From contig CAKTOK010000002.1 of the NCBI GenBank assembly GCA_934589835.1, positions 1 to 64,000 of the forward strand: a DNA stretch of 64,000 nt. The letters are read 5' to 3'. The translations under genes were made by a program, and so were the position numbers. This document shows, one piece after another, positions 50,604-59,295 of the stretch. Position 1 is the stretch's first letter, and every line of letters starts with the position of its first letter. A model generated the notes under the pieces. It saw only the letters and a program-made list of their open reading frames with translations. It was not told the DNA's origin and did no database searches. The DNA comes from an uncultured Oscillospiraceae bacterium (GTDB lineage Bacteria > Bacillota > Clostridia > Oscillospirales > Oscillospiraceae).

Positions 50604-51869
50604 ATGACACAGATCCTGCGGGGCAATATCATCCACGCGCCGAAGATGGGAGAGCTGTCCATTCTGGAGCACAGCTATATGGTGCTGGAGGACGGGGTGA
50701 TCCAAGGCGTCTATCCGCAGCGGCCGGAGGGGCTGGAGCAGGCGGAGGTGCGGGACTACGGCGACCGGCTGCTGATGCAGTCCTTCGTGGATATGCACCT
50801 GCACGCGCCCCAGTATCCCATGCTGGGCATGGGAATGGATCTGCAGCTGCTGGACTGGCTGAACACCTATACCTTCCCCACGGAGGCGCGCTTCGCCGAC
50901 GCAGACTATGCCCGCCGCGTGTACCGGCGGCTGGCCGGCGACCTCATCACCAGCGGCACCACCCGGGTGTGTATGTTCTCCTCGCTGCACACGGAGGCCA
51001 CCTGGATCCTCATGGACGAGCTGGAGCGGGCAGGCGTCACCGGTTATGTGGGCAAGGTGAACATGGATCGCAACGGCCTGCCCGGCGTTTTGCAGGAGAC
51101 CACGGAGGAATCCATCCGTGAGACGGTGCGGTGGCTGGAGGGCTGTCATTTTCAACACGTCAAGCCCATTCTCACGCCGCGCTTCACCCCCAGCTGCACC
51201 GATGAGCTGATGGCGGCGCTGGGGAAGCTGGCGCAGGAGCGGGGGCTGTACGTCCAGTCCCACCTGTCGGAGAACACCCGCGAGATCGAATGGGTGCGCG
51301 AGCTGCACCCCGACTGCCGGCAGTATTGGGAGACCTACGACAAGTACGGCCTGTGGAAGGACCACACGGTAATGGCCCACTGCGTCCACTCCGATGAGCG
51401 GGAGCGCAGGGCCATTCGCAACGCGGGCGTGGTGGTGGTCCACTGCGCCGACTCCAATGTGAACATCTGCTCCGGCCTGTGTCCCGTGCGGCAGATGGTG
51501 AACGAGGGGCTGTGGGTCACGCTGGGCAGCGACATCGCCGGCGGCGCGCAGCTGCCCATGTACAAGGTCATCACCATGTCCATCCGCACCTCCAAGGCGC
51601 GGCGAGTCACGGACGGGTGGCACCCCGATTTCCTGACGGTGCCGGAGGGCTACTATCTGGGCACCACGGCAGGCCACCGCTACTTCGGCGCGGGAGAGGG
51701 CTTCGCGGCAGGCGACCGGCTGCACGCGGTGGTCATCGACGATGGAGATTTCCCCGAGGCCAGCCATCCGCTGTCGGTGCGGGAGCGGTTCGAGCGGGCC
51801 ATCTATATGACCCACCGGCACAACATCGTGTCCGTCTGGTCCGACGGGCGGGAGGTGGTCCGGCGGTAA
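50604..51869 (+). CDS. guaD: Guanine deaminase
   Basis: A 421-residue amidohydrolase that converts guanine to xanthine and ammonia. Metal and substrate motifs are in place: FVDMHLHAPQYPMLG near residue 65 (His pair), TPRFTPSCTDELM, VQSHLSEN, MAHCVHSDERE, HCADSN, and LGSDIAGG near residue 310. The HAPQ and SENxxEI patterns are those of guanine deaminase rather than general amidohydrolases. It stands alone behind a guanine riboswitch, in keeping with purine salvage or breakdown. ATG 50604 follows GGGAGG. Confidence 0.93.
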   Translation: MTQILRGNIIHAPKMGELSILEHSYMVLEDGVIQGVYPQRPEGLEQAEVRDYGDRLLMQSFVDMHLHAPQYPMLGMGMDLQLLDWLNTYTFPTEARFADADYARRVYRRLAGDLITSGTTRVCMFSSLHTEATWILMDELERAGVTGYVGKVNMDRNGLPGVLQETTEESIRETVRWLEGCHFQHVKPILTPRFTPSCTDELMAALGKLAQERGLYVQSHLSENTREIEWVRELHPDCRQYWETYDKYGLWKDHTVMAHCVHSDERERRAIRNAGVVVVHCADSNVNICSGLCPVRQMVNEGLWVTLGSDIAGGAQLPMYKVITMSIRTSKARRVTDGWHPDFLTVPEGYYLGTTAGHRYFGAGEGFAAGDRLHAVVIDDGDFPEASHPLSVRERFERAIYMTHRHNIVSVWSDGREVVRR

Positions 51870-51935
51870 GCGGACGGCTCAGCGCTTCGCGGCTGTATAG
51901 ACGCTCTATTATACTGAATATTCTGCATAAACCAG

Positions 51936-51964
51936 TTGTAAAACGCGGGAAAGTATGATAATAT
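51936..51964 (+). promoter_or_regulatory. Promoter of the OLE RNA transcript
   Basis: TTGTAA (51936-51941), 17-bp spacer, TAATAT (51959-51964), 8 bp before the first paired base of the RNA. Confidence 0.65.
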
Positions 51965-51972
51965 ACTATACT

Positions 51973-52627
51973 GCTGAACAGCGGCGCAGTATCCTAGTCA
52001 GATCTGCCGTCTTCTGAAGAGGGGCCTAAAAATCCCTTAAAGGGCACAACTGTGAAACCTCTGGTGCTTGCTTCTTACGCCCAGTTTGGGGTGGGTGCTG
52101 GAAGGGAGGCGCGGCAATTACCGTGCCTGCGGCCGTAGGGCGCTCTCCAATGGCATGGAGGACCCGACCCTGCGGTCGTGGAGACCTGCTGTTGTGCACA
52201 GGCGTACTCCCTTTGTGGTCAGCGACCTGTGTACGAAGCAGATTGCGAACCTGCATCGCGGTGCTACCCGGCCTTGTGCCGTGAACGCTGTGTGCAGAGT
52301 AGCCTGCCTTGCGTGGGCAGGGTGGATGGGAGAGTCAACGCGTCAGGTCCCCGGCCAGGGACGCAGCGCTATTTCCCTGAAACCCTGTTTGCAAAAGAGG
52401 ATAAGAGATGGTTTGACTGCGGTGGAAATCACCTAGGCTGTCCTGACGGGGCGCCGGTGGGATTGCAGTGCGGACTAAGTGGCAGTCGGGTCTCACGGCG
52501 GGCAACACCGTGACGCAGCACCGAAGGGGAAACCGCCTTTATCGGCGACGAGAGGTGTGCTGCGGGGAAATCCAACCCGTACCTAAGCCGCAAGATTTAC
52601 TCCCGGGGCTGCCCTGTTCAGCATTTT
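51973..52627 (+). ncRNA. ole: OLE RNA (ornate, large, extremophilic)
   Basis: A 790-bp stretch (51870-52658) has no gene but looks like one large folded RNA of about 650 nt. The ends pair: GCTGAACAG (51973-51981) with CTGTTCAGC (52614-52622), followed by TTTTT. Purine-rich loops and many short stems fill the interior. Identification as OLE rests on length, on the membrane protein directly downstream that resembles OapA, and on the dxs-tlyA-nadK-argR-recN neighbourhood, which is where OLE is found in other Firmicutes. OLE with OapA sits at the membrane and is linked to alcohol, cold and magnesium stress in Bacillus halodurans. Confidence 0.85.
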
Positions 52628-52658
52628 TCTATCTTATGGAATAAGCGAGGTTTGTCAC

Positions 52659-53201
52659 TTGGCAGACAAGGATAAAAAGAAGAAAAGGAAGCAGGGGAGC
52701 TGGCCCCTGCGGGTGTTTTTGCTGGCGGTGTCGCTCAGCGCCGTGCTGAGCTTTTTCTCCTCCACGGCGCTGGAGGGCACCGGCTATGTGGTGTCGTTCA
52801 CCGTGCTGGCCGTGTTCATCGGACTGGGCATCGTGTTCGATATGGTGGGCGTCGCCGTGACGGCGGCAGACCCCAGGCCCTTCCACTCCATGGCCGCCCA
52901 CAAGGAAAAGGGCGGACGGGAGGCCATCCGCCTTTTGCAGAATGCCAATCAGGTCAGCTCTGTGTGCAACGATGTGGTGGGCGATATCTGCGGCATCGTC
53001 TCCGGCTCCACGGCGGCGGTGATCGTGGTCCAGCTTCAGCGGGACTTCAGCACCACATCCGTTCTCATCTCCATCGGCGTGACGGCGCTGATCTCCGGCA
53101 TTACCATCGGCGGCAAGGCGCTGGGCAAAAGCGTGGCCATCAACGACTGCACCAAGGTGGTCTACCGCGTGGCGCGGATCATGAACGCGCTGCATCTGTG
53201 A
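52659..53201 (+). CDS. oapA: OLE-associated membrane protein OapA
   Basis: A 180-residue membrane protein. A lysine-rich start (KDKKKKRKQ) is followed by spans at about residues 18-36 and 42-68, the conserved FDMVGVAVTAADPRPFHSMAAHK stretch read as DMVGVAVTAAD and PFHSMA, and further spans near 105-125 and 132-152. This DUF21/CNNM-like pattern and the place right after the large RNA match OapA, the protein that carries OLE RNA to the membrane. It starts with TTG at 52659 after GCGAGGT, 32 bp after the RNA. Confidence 0.85.
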   Translation: MADKDKKKKRKQGSWPLRVFLLAVSLSAVLSFFSSTALEGTGYVVSFTVLAVFIGLGIVFDMVGVAVTAADPRPFHSMAAHKEKGGREAIRLLQNANQVSSVCNDVVGDICGIVSGSTAAVIVVQLQRDFSTTSVLISIGVTALISGITIGGKALGKSVAINDCTKVVYRVARIMNALHL

Positions 53202-53220
53202 AAAAAGGAGCGGATTCGCT

Positions 53221-55062
53221 TTGGTTTTGGAAACGATACATTCTCCGGCAGACGTCAAAAAGCTCACCGAAAAGCAGACGGAGCTGCTGTGTCTGGAGCT
53301 GCGGCAGTTTCTGGTGGAGCAGATCTCCCGCACCGGCGGACATCTGGCCTCCAATCTGGGGGCGGTGGAGCTGACGGTGGCCATCCATCGGGTCTTTGAT
53401 ACGTCCACGGATCGTCTGGTGTTCGACGTGGGACATCAGTGCTATGTCCACAAGGCGCTGACCGGCCGGCGGGAGCTGTTTTCCACCCTCCGGCAGTTTC
53501 AGGGCCTTTCCGGCTTTCCCAAGCCCTATGAGAGCGTCCACGACGCCTTTGTGGCGGGCCATGCGTCCAACTCCGTCTCCGTGGCGCTGGGCATGGCGCG
53601 GGCGCGGACCCTGCAGAAGCAGACGTACAGCGTGCTGGCGCTCATCGGCGACGGCGCACTGGGCGGCGGCCTGAGCTTTGAGGGGCTGAACGATGCCGGC
53701 GCCTCCGGCGAGCCGCTGATCGTCATTCTCAATGACAACGGAATGTCCATCGGAGCCAACGTGGGGGGCCTGGCCCGCCATCTGGCCCAGATGCGGACGA
53801 AGCCCGCGTACTACGAATTCAAGAAAAAATACCGGCAGGCGCTGGACGGTACCAAGGCCGGACGGCTGCTGTACGATGTGAGCCACGATGTAAAAACGGC
53901 GTTGAAAAAGTCGCTGCTGCCGGTGAGCACCGTGTTTGAGGACATGGGCTTTGCCTACATGGGACCGGTGGACGGCCACGATGTGCGGAGCCTGACGGAT
54001 ATGCTGCGGGCGGCCAAGGAGCAGAGCTGCCCCGTGCTGCTGCACGTCCACACACGGAAGGGTAAGGGTTATGCACCGGCAGAACGGGAGCCGGAGCGGT
54101 TCCACGGCGTGGCGCCTTTCGATCCGGCCACGGGCCGGTCCGCGCCGTCCGCGCCGTCCTTCTCCTCTGTGTTCGGGCAGGAGTTGGAAAGGCTGGCGGA
54201 CGCCGATCCGCGGATCTGCGCCATTACGGCGGCCATGGCGGACGGCACGGGGCTGACCGGCTTTGCCAGAGCGCATCCAGCCCGCTTTTTCGATGTGGGC
54301 ATCGCGGAGGGCCACGCTGTGGCCATGGCCGCGGGCATGGCCAAGCAGGGACTGCTGCCGGTGTTCGCGGTGTACAACAGCTTTTTGCAGCGGAGCTACG
54401 ATATGCTGGCCCATGACGTTTCGTTGGACGGCCTCCACGTTGTGCTGGCCGTGGACCGCACCGGTCTGGTGGGAGCGGACGGCGAGACGCACCACGGCTG
54501 CATCGACTACCTCTCCCAGATCCCCGGGATGACGGTACTGTGCCCTGCCAGCTTCGCGGAGCTGCGGCAGATGCTGTACGAGGCGCTGTATGGCTGCGGC
54601 GGACCGGTAGCGGTCCGCTATCCCCGGGGCGGGGAGGGCGCCTATCAGGGAAACTGCGGCAGTGCGCCGGTATCCGTGCTGACGCGGGGCGCGGACGTGA
54701 GCATCGTGACCTACGGCATCCTGACCGGCCAGGCGCTGGAAGCGGCGCAGCTGCTGGCACAGGAGGGCATCATGGCCCGTGTGGTGAAGCTGAACCGCGT
54801 GGCGCCGCTGCACATGGACGCAGTGTGTACCGCGCTGCTGGGCACAACGCGCCTGCTGGTGCTGGAGGATCAGATCATGCAGGGCTGCGTGGGCCAGCGG
54901 CTGGCGGCGGCGCTGCTGGAGCGGGGCGCGGCGCCGGAGCGGCTGCGGCTGCTGAACATAGGAGAGCGGCTGCCCGCACAGGGCAGCGTGGCCCAGCTAT
55001 ATCACGGGCTGGGGCTGGATGCGGCAGGCATCGCCGCCGCCGTGAGGGAGGTGCTGGCATGA
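53221..55062 (+). CDS. dxs: 1-deoxy-D-xylulose-5-phosphate synthase
   Basis: A 613-residue thiamine enzyme, first step of the MEP isoprenoid pathway (pyruvate plus glyceraldehyde-3-phosphate). Seen: GGHLASNLGAVELTVA, DVGHQCYVHKALTGR, GHASNSVSVALGMA, the ThDP site GDGALGGGLSFEGLN, the catalytic Glu in GIAEGHAV, and DRTGLVGADGETHHG. It is slightly short but complete. The start is probably TTG 53221, 10 bases after AAGGAG; another TTG lies two codons on. It overlaps tlyA by four bases. Confidence 0.95.
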   Translation: MVLETIHSPADVKKLTEKQTELLCLELRQFLVEQISRTGGHLASNLGAVELTVAIHRVFDTSTDRLVFDVGHQCYVHKALTGRRELFSTLRQFQGLSGFPKPYESVHDAFVAGHASNSVSVALGMARARTLQKQTYSVLALIGDGALGGGLSFEGLNDAGASGEPLIVILNDNGMSIGANVGGLARHLAQMRTKPAYYEFKKKYRQALDGTKAGRLLYDVSHDVKTALKKSLLPVSTVFEDMGFAYMGPVDGHDVRSLTDMLRAAKEQSCPVLLHVHTRKGKGYAPAEREPERFHGVAPFDPATGRSAPSAPSFSSVFGQELERLADADPRICAITAAMADGTGLTGFARAHPARFFDVGIAEGHAVAMAAGMAKQGLLPVFAVYNSFLQRSYDMLAHDVSLDGLHVVLAVDRTGLVGADGETHHGCIDYLSQIPGMTVLCPASFAELRQMLYEALYGCGGPVAVRYPRGGEGAYQGNCGSAPVSVLTRGADVSIVTYGILTGQALEAAQLLAQEGIMARVVKLNRVAPLHMDAVCTALLGTTRLLVLEDQIMQGCVGQRLAAALLERGAAPERLRLLNIGERLPAQGSVAQLYHGLGLDAAGIAAAVREVLA

Positions 55063-55877
55063 GCAGAAGGATCCGGCTGGACGTGGCGCTGGTGGAGCGC
55101 GGTCTGCTGGACAGCCGCCAGAAGGCGCAGGCCCATATCATGGCGGGGCTGGTCTTTGTGGACGGCCGGCGCGTGGACAAGCCCGGCACGGCGGTGGCGG
55201 AGGACGCGCAGATCGAGGTGCGCGGCCATGCGCTGCCTTATGTGAGCCGCGGCGGATTGAAGCTGGAAAAGGCCATGAGGACATTTCCCATCGCGCTGGC
55301 AGGTAAGATCTGCGCCGACATCGGCGCATCCACCGGCGGCTTCACCGACTGTATGCTGCAAAACGGCGCGGCCAAGGTCTACGCCGTGGACGTGGGCTAC
55401 GGCCAGCTGGACTGGAAGCTGCGTAGCGACCCGCGGGTCGTATGTCTGGAGCGGACCAACGCCCGCTATCTGGACAGGGAGCAGGTACCGGACGCGCTGG
55501 ACTTTGCGTCCATCGATGTGTCGTTCATCTCTTTGAAGCTGATTTTCCCCGCACTGTACCGGCTGCTGCGGGAGGGAGGCGAGATCGCCTGCCTCATTAA
55601 GCCGCAGTTCGAGGCCGGACGGGAAAAGGTGGGGAAGAAGGGGGTCGTCCGCGACCCGAGCGTACATCTTGAGGTGCTGGAGGGCTTCCTGCGCCATGCA
55701 AAGGATAACCACTTTACTGTGCTTGGCATCACGTATTCTCCGATCCGAGGACCGGAGGGGAACATCGAATATCTCGGCTATCTGCGAAAAAGCGAGGAGC
55801 CGGACTGCATCCCCGATCTGGCGGCGCTGGTGGACGCCTCCCATGCGGAGTTGAAAGAGAGAAGGAACGACGAATGA
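55059..55877 (+). CDS. tlyA: TlyA family rRNA (cytidine-2'-O)-methyltransferase
   Basis: A 272-residue protein with an N-terminal S4 RNA-binding domain (RLDVALVERGLLDSRQKAQAHIMAG), then a Rossmann methyltransferase domain with ADIGASTGGFTDCMLQNGA, VDVGYGQLDWKLR, and KPQFEAGREKVGKKGVVRD. TlyA methylates ribose of rRNA in both subunits; older annotations call it hemolysin A, which is misleading. The ATG overlaps the dxs stop and its own stop overlaps nadK. Confidence 0.94.
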   Translation: MSRRIRLDVALVERGLLDSRQKAQAHIMAGLVFVDGRRVDKPGTAVAEDAQIEVRGHALPYVSRGGLKLEKAMRTFPIALAGKICADIGASTGGFTDCMLQNGAAKVYAVDVGYGQLDWKLRSDPRVVCLERTNARYLDREQVPDALDFASIDVSFISLKLIFPALYRLLREGGEIACLIKPQFEAGREKVGKKGVVRDPSVHLEVLEGFLRHAKDNHFTVLGITYSPIRGPEGNIEYLGYLRKSEEPDCIPDLAALVDASHAELKERRNDE

Positions 55878-56752
55878 AACGAGTGATCCTCTGCCCGAAT
55901 CCCTACCGGGACAATGAGCTGGATGTGGCAAAGAAGTCCCGTCTTCTGCTGGAGCAGATCGGCTTTGAGACGGTGGTCTGCCTGCCCTTCCATCGGGAGG
56001 GCTACGGCGATCAGCTGGGTGTGCCCATCCGGCAGCTGCAGCAGGAGATCAAGCGGGCAGACCTGCTGATCGCCTTCGGCGGAGACGGTACGATCCTGCA
56101 TCTGGCCCGCACGGTGGCACTGCACAATGTACCGGTGCTGGGCATCAATCTGGGCAGCCTCGGCTTCATGTCGGAGCTGGAGCCCCATGAGCTGGAGCGG
56201 CTGAGCGACCTGAAGAGCTGGAATTTCGCCGTGGAGTCCCGTATGATGCTGGATGTGACCGTCCTGCGGGAGGGACGCCCGGTGTACAGCAATATCGCAC
56301 TGAACGACGCCGTGGTGTCCAAGGGCTCCGTGGCCCGTGTGGTGCGGCTGGATGTGACCACGGAGGAGGGACGCCTGACCAAAATCACCGGCGATGGCGG
56401 GATCGTCTCCACGCCCACCGGCTCCACCGGCTACTCCATGGCGGCGGGCGGCCCCATCGTGGAGCCTACGGCCCGCAATCTGCTGCTGACGCCCATCTGC
56501 CCGCACTCCACAAGAGCCAGCAGCTATGTACTGTCACCGGACCACACCATCACCATCGAGGCGGCAGACGCCAACCGGAAGTTCGTGTACCTCTCGGTGG
56601 ACGGCGGCAAGGCATTTTCCCTGAAAAACGGGGACAAGGTGCGGGTACGGCAGTCCAAATTCACCACAAAGCTGGTGCGGCTCTCCAAAAAGAGCTTTTG
56701 CGAGATACTGGATTCAAAAATGGGAATGGAGGCAGCCAAGCATGAAGAATGA
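55874..56752 (+). CDS. nadK: NAD kinase
   Basis: A 292-residue NAD kinase that makes NADP from NAD and ATP. The GGDGTILH motif lies near residue 70, LGINLGSLGFMSELE follows, NDAVVSKGS near 140, and the glycine-rich STPTGSTGYSMAAGGPIVEP near 175. It overlaps tlyA by four bases and argR by eleven, so this is a tightly coupled operon. Confidence 0.95.
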   Translation: MKRVILCPNPYRDNELDVAKKSRLLLEQIGFETVVCLPFHREGYGDQLGVPIRQLQQEIKRADLLIAFGGDGTILHLARTVALHNVPVLGINLGSLGFMSELEPHELERLSDLKSWNFAVESRMMLDVTVLREGRPVYSNIALNDAVVSKGSVARVVRLDVTTEEGRLTKITGDGGIVSTPTGSTGYSMAAGGPIVEPTARNLLLTPICPHSTRASSYVLSPDHTITIEAADANRKFVYLSVDGGKAFSLKNGDKVRVRQSKFTTKLVRLSKKSFCEILDSKMGMEAAKHEE

Positions 56753-57194
56753 CCGTCAGACCATCCTGCTGGAGATCATCGAGCAGGAGGCCATCGAAAC
56801 GCAGGAGCAGCTGCTGGTGCGGCTGGCTCAGCGGGGCGTGAAGTGTACGCAGGCCACAGTCTCCCGCGACATCAAGCAGCTCCATCTGGTGAAGGAGCCA
56901 ACGGGGCAGGGGCGCTATCGCTACGCTGTGTCGGTGCAGAAGACAAAGCTGAACTTCGCCGAAAAGCTGCGGATCATTTTCCGCGAGTGCGTGCTATCGG
57001 CGGAGGCTGCCCAGAATCTGGTGGTGCTCAAGACCATCGAGGGCATGGCGCAGGGCGCCGCCTTTGCGCTGGACAATATGTCGGACACAGACATCGTCGG
57101 CACGCTGGCCGGCGACGATACGATCCTGCTGGTGTTCCACGACAATGTGCGGGCCGTGGATTTCACCGAGCAGGTGAAGCAGATGCTCCGCTGA
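56742..57194 (+). CDS. argR: Arginine repressor ArgR
   Basis: A 150-residue ArgR/AhrC. N-terminal winged helix with QATVSRDIKQLHLVK (DNA contact) and C-terminal hexamer/arginine-binding domain with the Asp pair in DNMSDTDIVGTLAGDDTILLV. In the presence of arginine it represses biosynthesis and may activate catabolism. argR next to recN is the usual Firmicute order. Confidence 0.95.
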   Translation: MKNDRQTILLEIIEQEAIETQEQLLVRLAQRGVKCTQATVSRDIKQLHLVKEPTGQGRYRYAVSVQKTKLNFAEKLRIIFRECVLSAEAAQNLVVLKTIEGMAQGAAFALDNMSDTDIVGTLAGDDTILLVFHDNVRAVDFTEQVKQMLR

Positions 57195-57215
57195 GGAGCC
57201 GGGGAGGAACGCGCC

Positions 57216-58895
57216 ATGCTGGAAGTGCTCCACATTGAGAATATTGCCATCATCGAGGAGGCGGACATCCGGTTTGAGGCGGGCTTCAACGCCCTGACCG
57301 GCGAGACGGGCGCGGGCAAATCCATCGTGATCGACGCGCTCAGCGCCGTGCTGGGCCAGCGCACCAGCCGCGAGCTGATCCGCACCGGTGCGGACAAGGC
57401 CTTCGTCAGCGCGATATTTTCCGGTGTGGAGCCGTCGCTTCTGGCGGAGCTGGGCATCACGCCGGAGGAGGACGGCTCCCTGCTGCTGCAGCGGGAGATC
57501 CACAGCGACGGCAAGAGCGTCTGCCGCATCGGCGGACGGCCTGTGACGGTAGGACAGCTGAAGGCACTGGGCAGCCGCCTGCTGAATATCCACGGGCAGC
57601 ACGACGGACAGCAGCTGCTGGACGAGGAGGAGCACCTGCGCCTTCTGGACAGCTTTGGCAGGACAGAACGCCTTTTCAATGCATATACTGAAAAGTATAA
57701 TCACTTTACAGAGATTCAGCGCAAGATGCAGTCGCTGCAAATGGACGAATCGGAAAAAGCCCGCCGTGTGGATACCCTGACCTATCAGATCGGCGAGCTG
57801 GAGCGGGCGCAGCTCCGCGCCGGTGAGGAGGAAGAGCTGTCCGCCCGCCGGAACCTGCTGCGAAACGCGGAGAAGTTTATTTCTGCCGTCTCCGAGGCAG
57901 ACTACGCCCTCAATGGCGATGACAGCGGCGATGGGGCACTGGGCCTGCTGCGCCGCGCGCAGGATGCCATCGGCGCCGTCCGCCATCTGGACGATGGCTA
58001 CGCCGCCCTGTACCAGCGGCTGGAGGCGCTGTACAGCGAGGCTTATGATGTGGCCGCCACGGTGGAGGACCGGCGGGAGAGCTTTGATTTCTCCCCCAAC
58101 GAGCTGGACGAGGTGGAGAGCCGCATGGACCAGCTGTACCGCCTGAAAAAGAAGTACGGCCCCAGCGTGGAGGATATGCTGGCCTATCTGGACCGGTGCC
58201 GCGCCGAGCTGGAGCAGATCGAATACGCCGGCGATACCCTGATACGGCTGGAGCGGGAGCTGGCAAAGGCGGAGCAGGCGGCGCTGGATGCCGCTGAGCG
58301 GCTGTCGCAGGGCCGCCGTCAGGCGGCAGAGCAGCTGTCCGCCCAGATCCTGGAGGAGCTGCGGCAGCTGGACATGGGCAAGATACGCTTTGCGGCGGAT
58401 ATGGCGGAGAAGCCCCTCGGTCCCGATGGCATCGATCAGGTGCGCTTCCTCATGTCCGCCAATGTGGGCGAGGAGCTGCGGCCCATTCATAAGATCGCCT
58501 CCGGCGGTGAGCTGGCCCGCATCATGCTGGCGATGAAGAACGTCCTGTCCGAGCAGGACATGGTGGGCACCATGGTCTTTGACGAGGTGGACACCGGCGT
58601 GTCCGGTCGTGCTGCCCAGAAGGTGGCGGAGAAGATGGCTCGTATCAGCCGCCGCAAGCAGGTGCTGTGCGTCACCCATCTGCCCCAGCTGGCAGCGATG
58701 GCCGACACCCACTTCTCCGTGGAAAAGGGGGAGCAGAACGGCCGCACCTATACGGCGGTGCAGCGGCTGGATCGGGAGCAGCGCCGGCAGGAGCTGGCCC
58801 GCCTCACCGGCGGCAGCCACGTGTCCCAGACCATGCTGGACGGTGCGGAGGAGCTGCTGGCCGAGGCGGAAAAGTTCCGTGATTCCCTGCATTGA
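57216..58895 (+). CDS. recN: DNA repair protein RecN
   Basis: A 559-residue SMC-like ATPase for double-strand break repair. N-terminal Walker A TGETGAGKSIVIDAL near residue 35, HGQHDGQQLLDEEEHLRLLD, a long coiled coil (about residues 165-380), and C-terminal signature KIASGGELARIMLAMK, Walker B TMVFDEVDTGVSGRAA, and CVTHLPQLAAMADTHF. Length is normal. The start ATG 57216 is 22 bp after argR with GGGGAGG upstream. Confidence 0.96.
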   Translation: MLEVLHIENIAIIEEADIRFEAGFNALTGETGAGKSIVIDALSAVLGQRTSRELIRTGADKAFVSAIFSGVEPSLLAELGITPEEDGSLLLQREIHSDGKSVCRIGGRPVTVGQLKALGSRLLNIHGQHDGQQLLDEEEHLRLLDSFGRTERLFNAYTEKYNHFTEIQRKMQSLQMDESEKARRVDTLTYQIGELERAQLRAGEEEELSARRNLLRNAEKFISAVSEADYALNGDDSGDGALGLLRRAQDAIGAVRHLDDGYAALYQRLEALYSEAYDVAATVEDRRESFDFSPNELDEVESRMDQLYRLKKKYGPSVEDMLAYLDRCRAELEQIEYAGDTLIRLERELAKAEQAALDAAERLSQGRRQAAEQLSAQILEELRQLDMGKIRFAADMAEKPLGPDGIDQVRFLMSANVGEELRPIHKIASGGELARIMLAMKNVLSEQDMVGTMVFDEVDTGVSGRAAQKVAEKMARISRRKQVLCVTHLPQLAAMADTHFSVEKGEQNGRTYTAVQRLDREQRRQELARLTGGSHVSQTMLDGAEELLAEAEKFRDSLH

Positions 58896-58926
58896 CGCCG
58901 TTCCTTTCGTTTTGGGAAAATAATAG

Positions 58927-58954
58927 TTGACAAACGGATTTTTTCTGCTACAAT
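58927..58954 (+). promoter_or_regulatory. Promoter of the tyrS T-box transcript
   Basis: TTGACA (58927-58932), 16-bp spacer, TACAAT (58949-58954). Confidence 0.75.
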
Positions 58955-58960
58955 GAGGGC

Positions 58961-59240
58961 AACTTGATACTGCGACAGCGATGAAGGGAAGAAGTAGCAC
59001 GCTTCGGCGCCTGCAAAGAGAGCCTCCGGCCGGTGAAAGGGGGCGAGGGCGGAGCCTGTGAATACATCCCGGAGCAGCCTCCTGAAGCCGCCATGGGCGG
59101 CGCGTAGGGATGTGTCGGGTTCGCCCGTTACAGCGATAGGGTGTGTCAGCACCCGATGAGGCCGTGTTCGTGAGGGCGCGGCGAATATGAGGTGGTACCG
59201 CGATCTGATCGCCCTCTGTCAACAGGCAGGGGGCGTTTTT
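58961..59240 (+). ncRNA. T-box leader, tyrosine-specific, upstream of tyrS
   Basis: Stem I start ACAGCGATGAAGGGAAGAAG at about 58976, AGAGAG near 59020, specifier TAC (Tyr) at 59063-59065 in GAATACATCCCGGAGC, and the T-box AGGTGGTACCGCG at 59190-59202. The terminator pairs CGCCCTCTG (59210-59218) with CAGGGGGCG (59227-59235), then TTTTT. Uncharged tRNA-Tyr should allow readthrough into tyrS. Confidence 0.94.
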
Positions 59241-59295
59241 CGTTGGCTCCCTGCGGGGAAAGGACAACAATAACAGGAGAAAGGAATCTGAAACA

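Noticed and set aside
51870..52658. Open frames of 111 and 122 codons in the OLE region
   Set aside because: They lack ribosome sites and overlap a structured RNA with paired ends; the composition is not protein-like.
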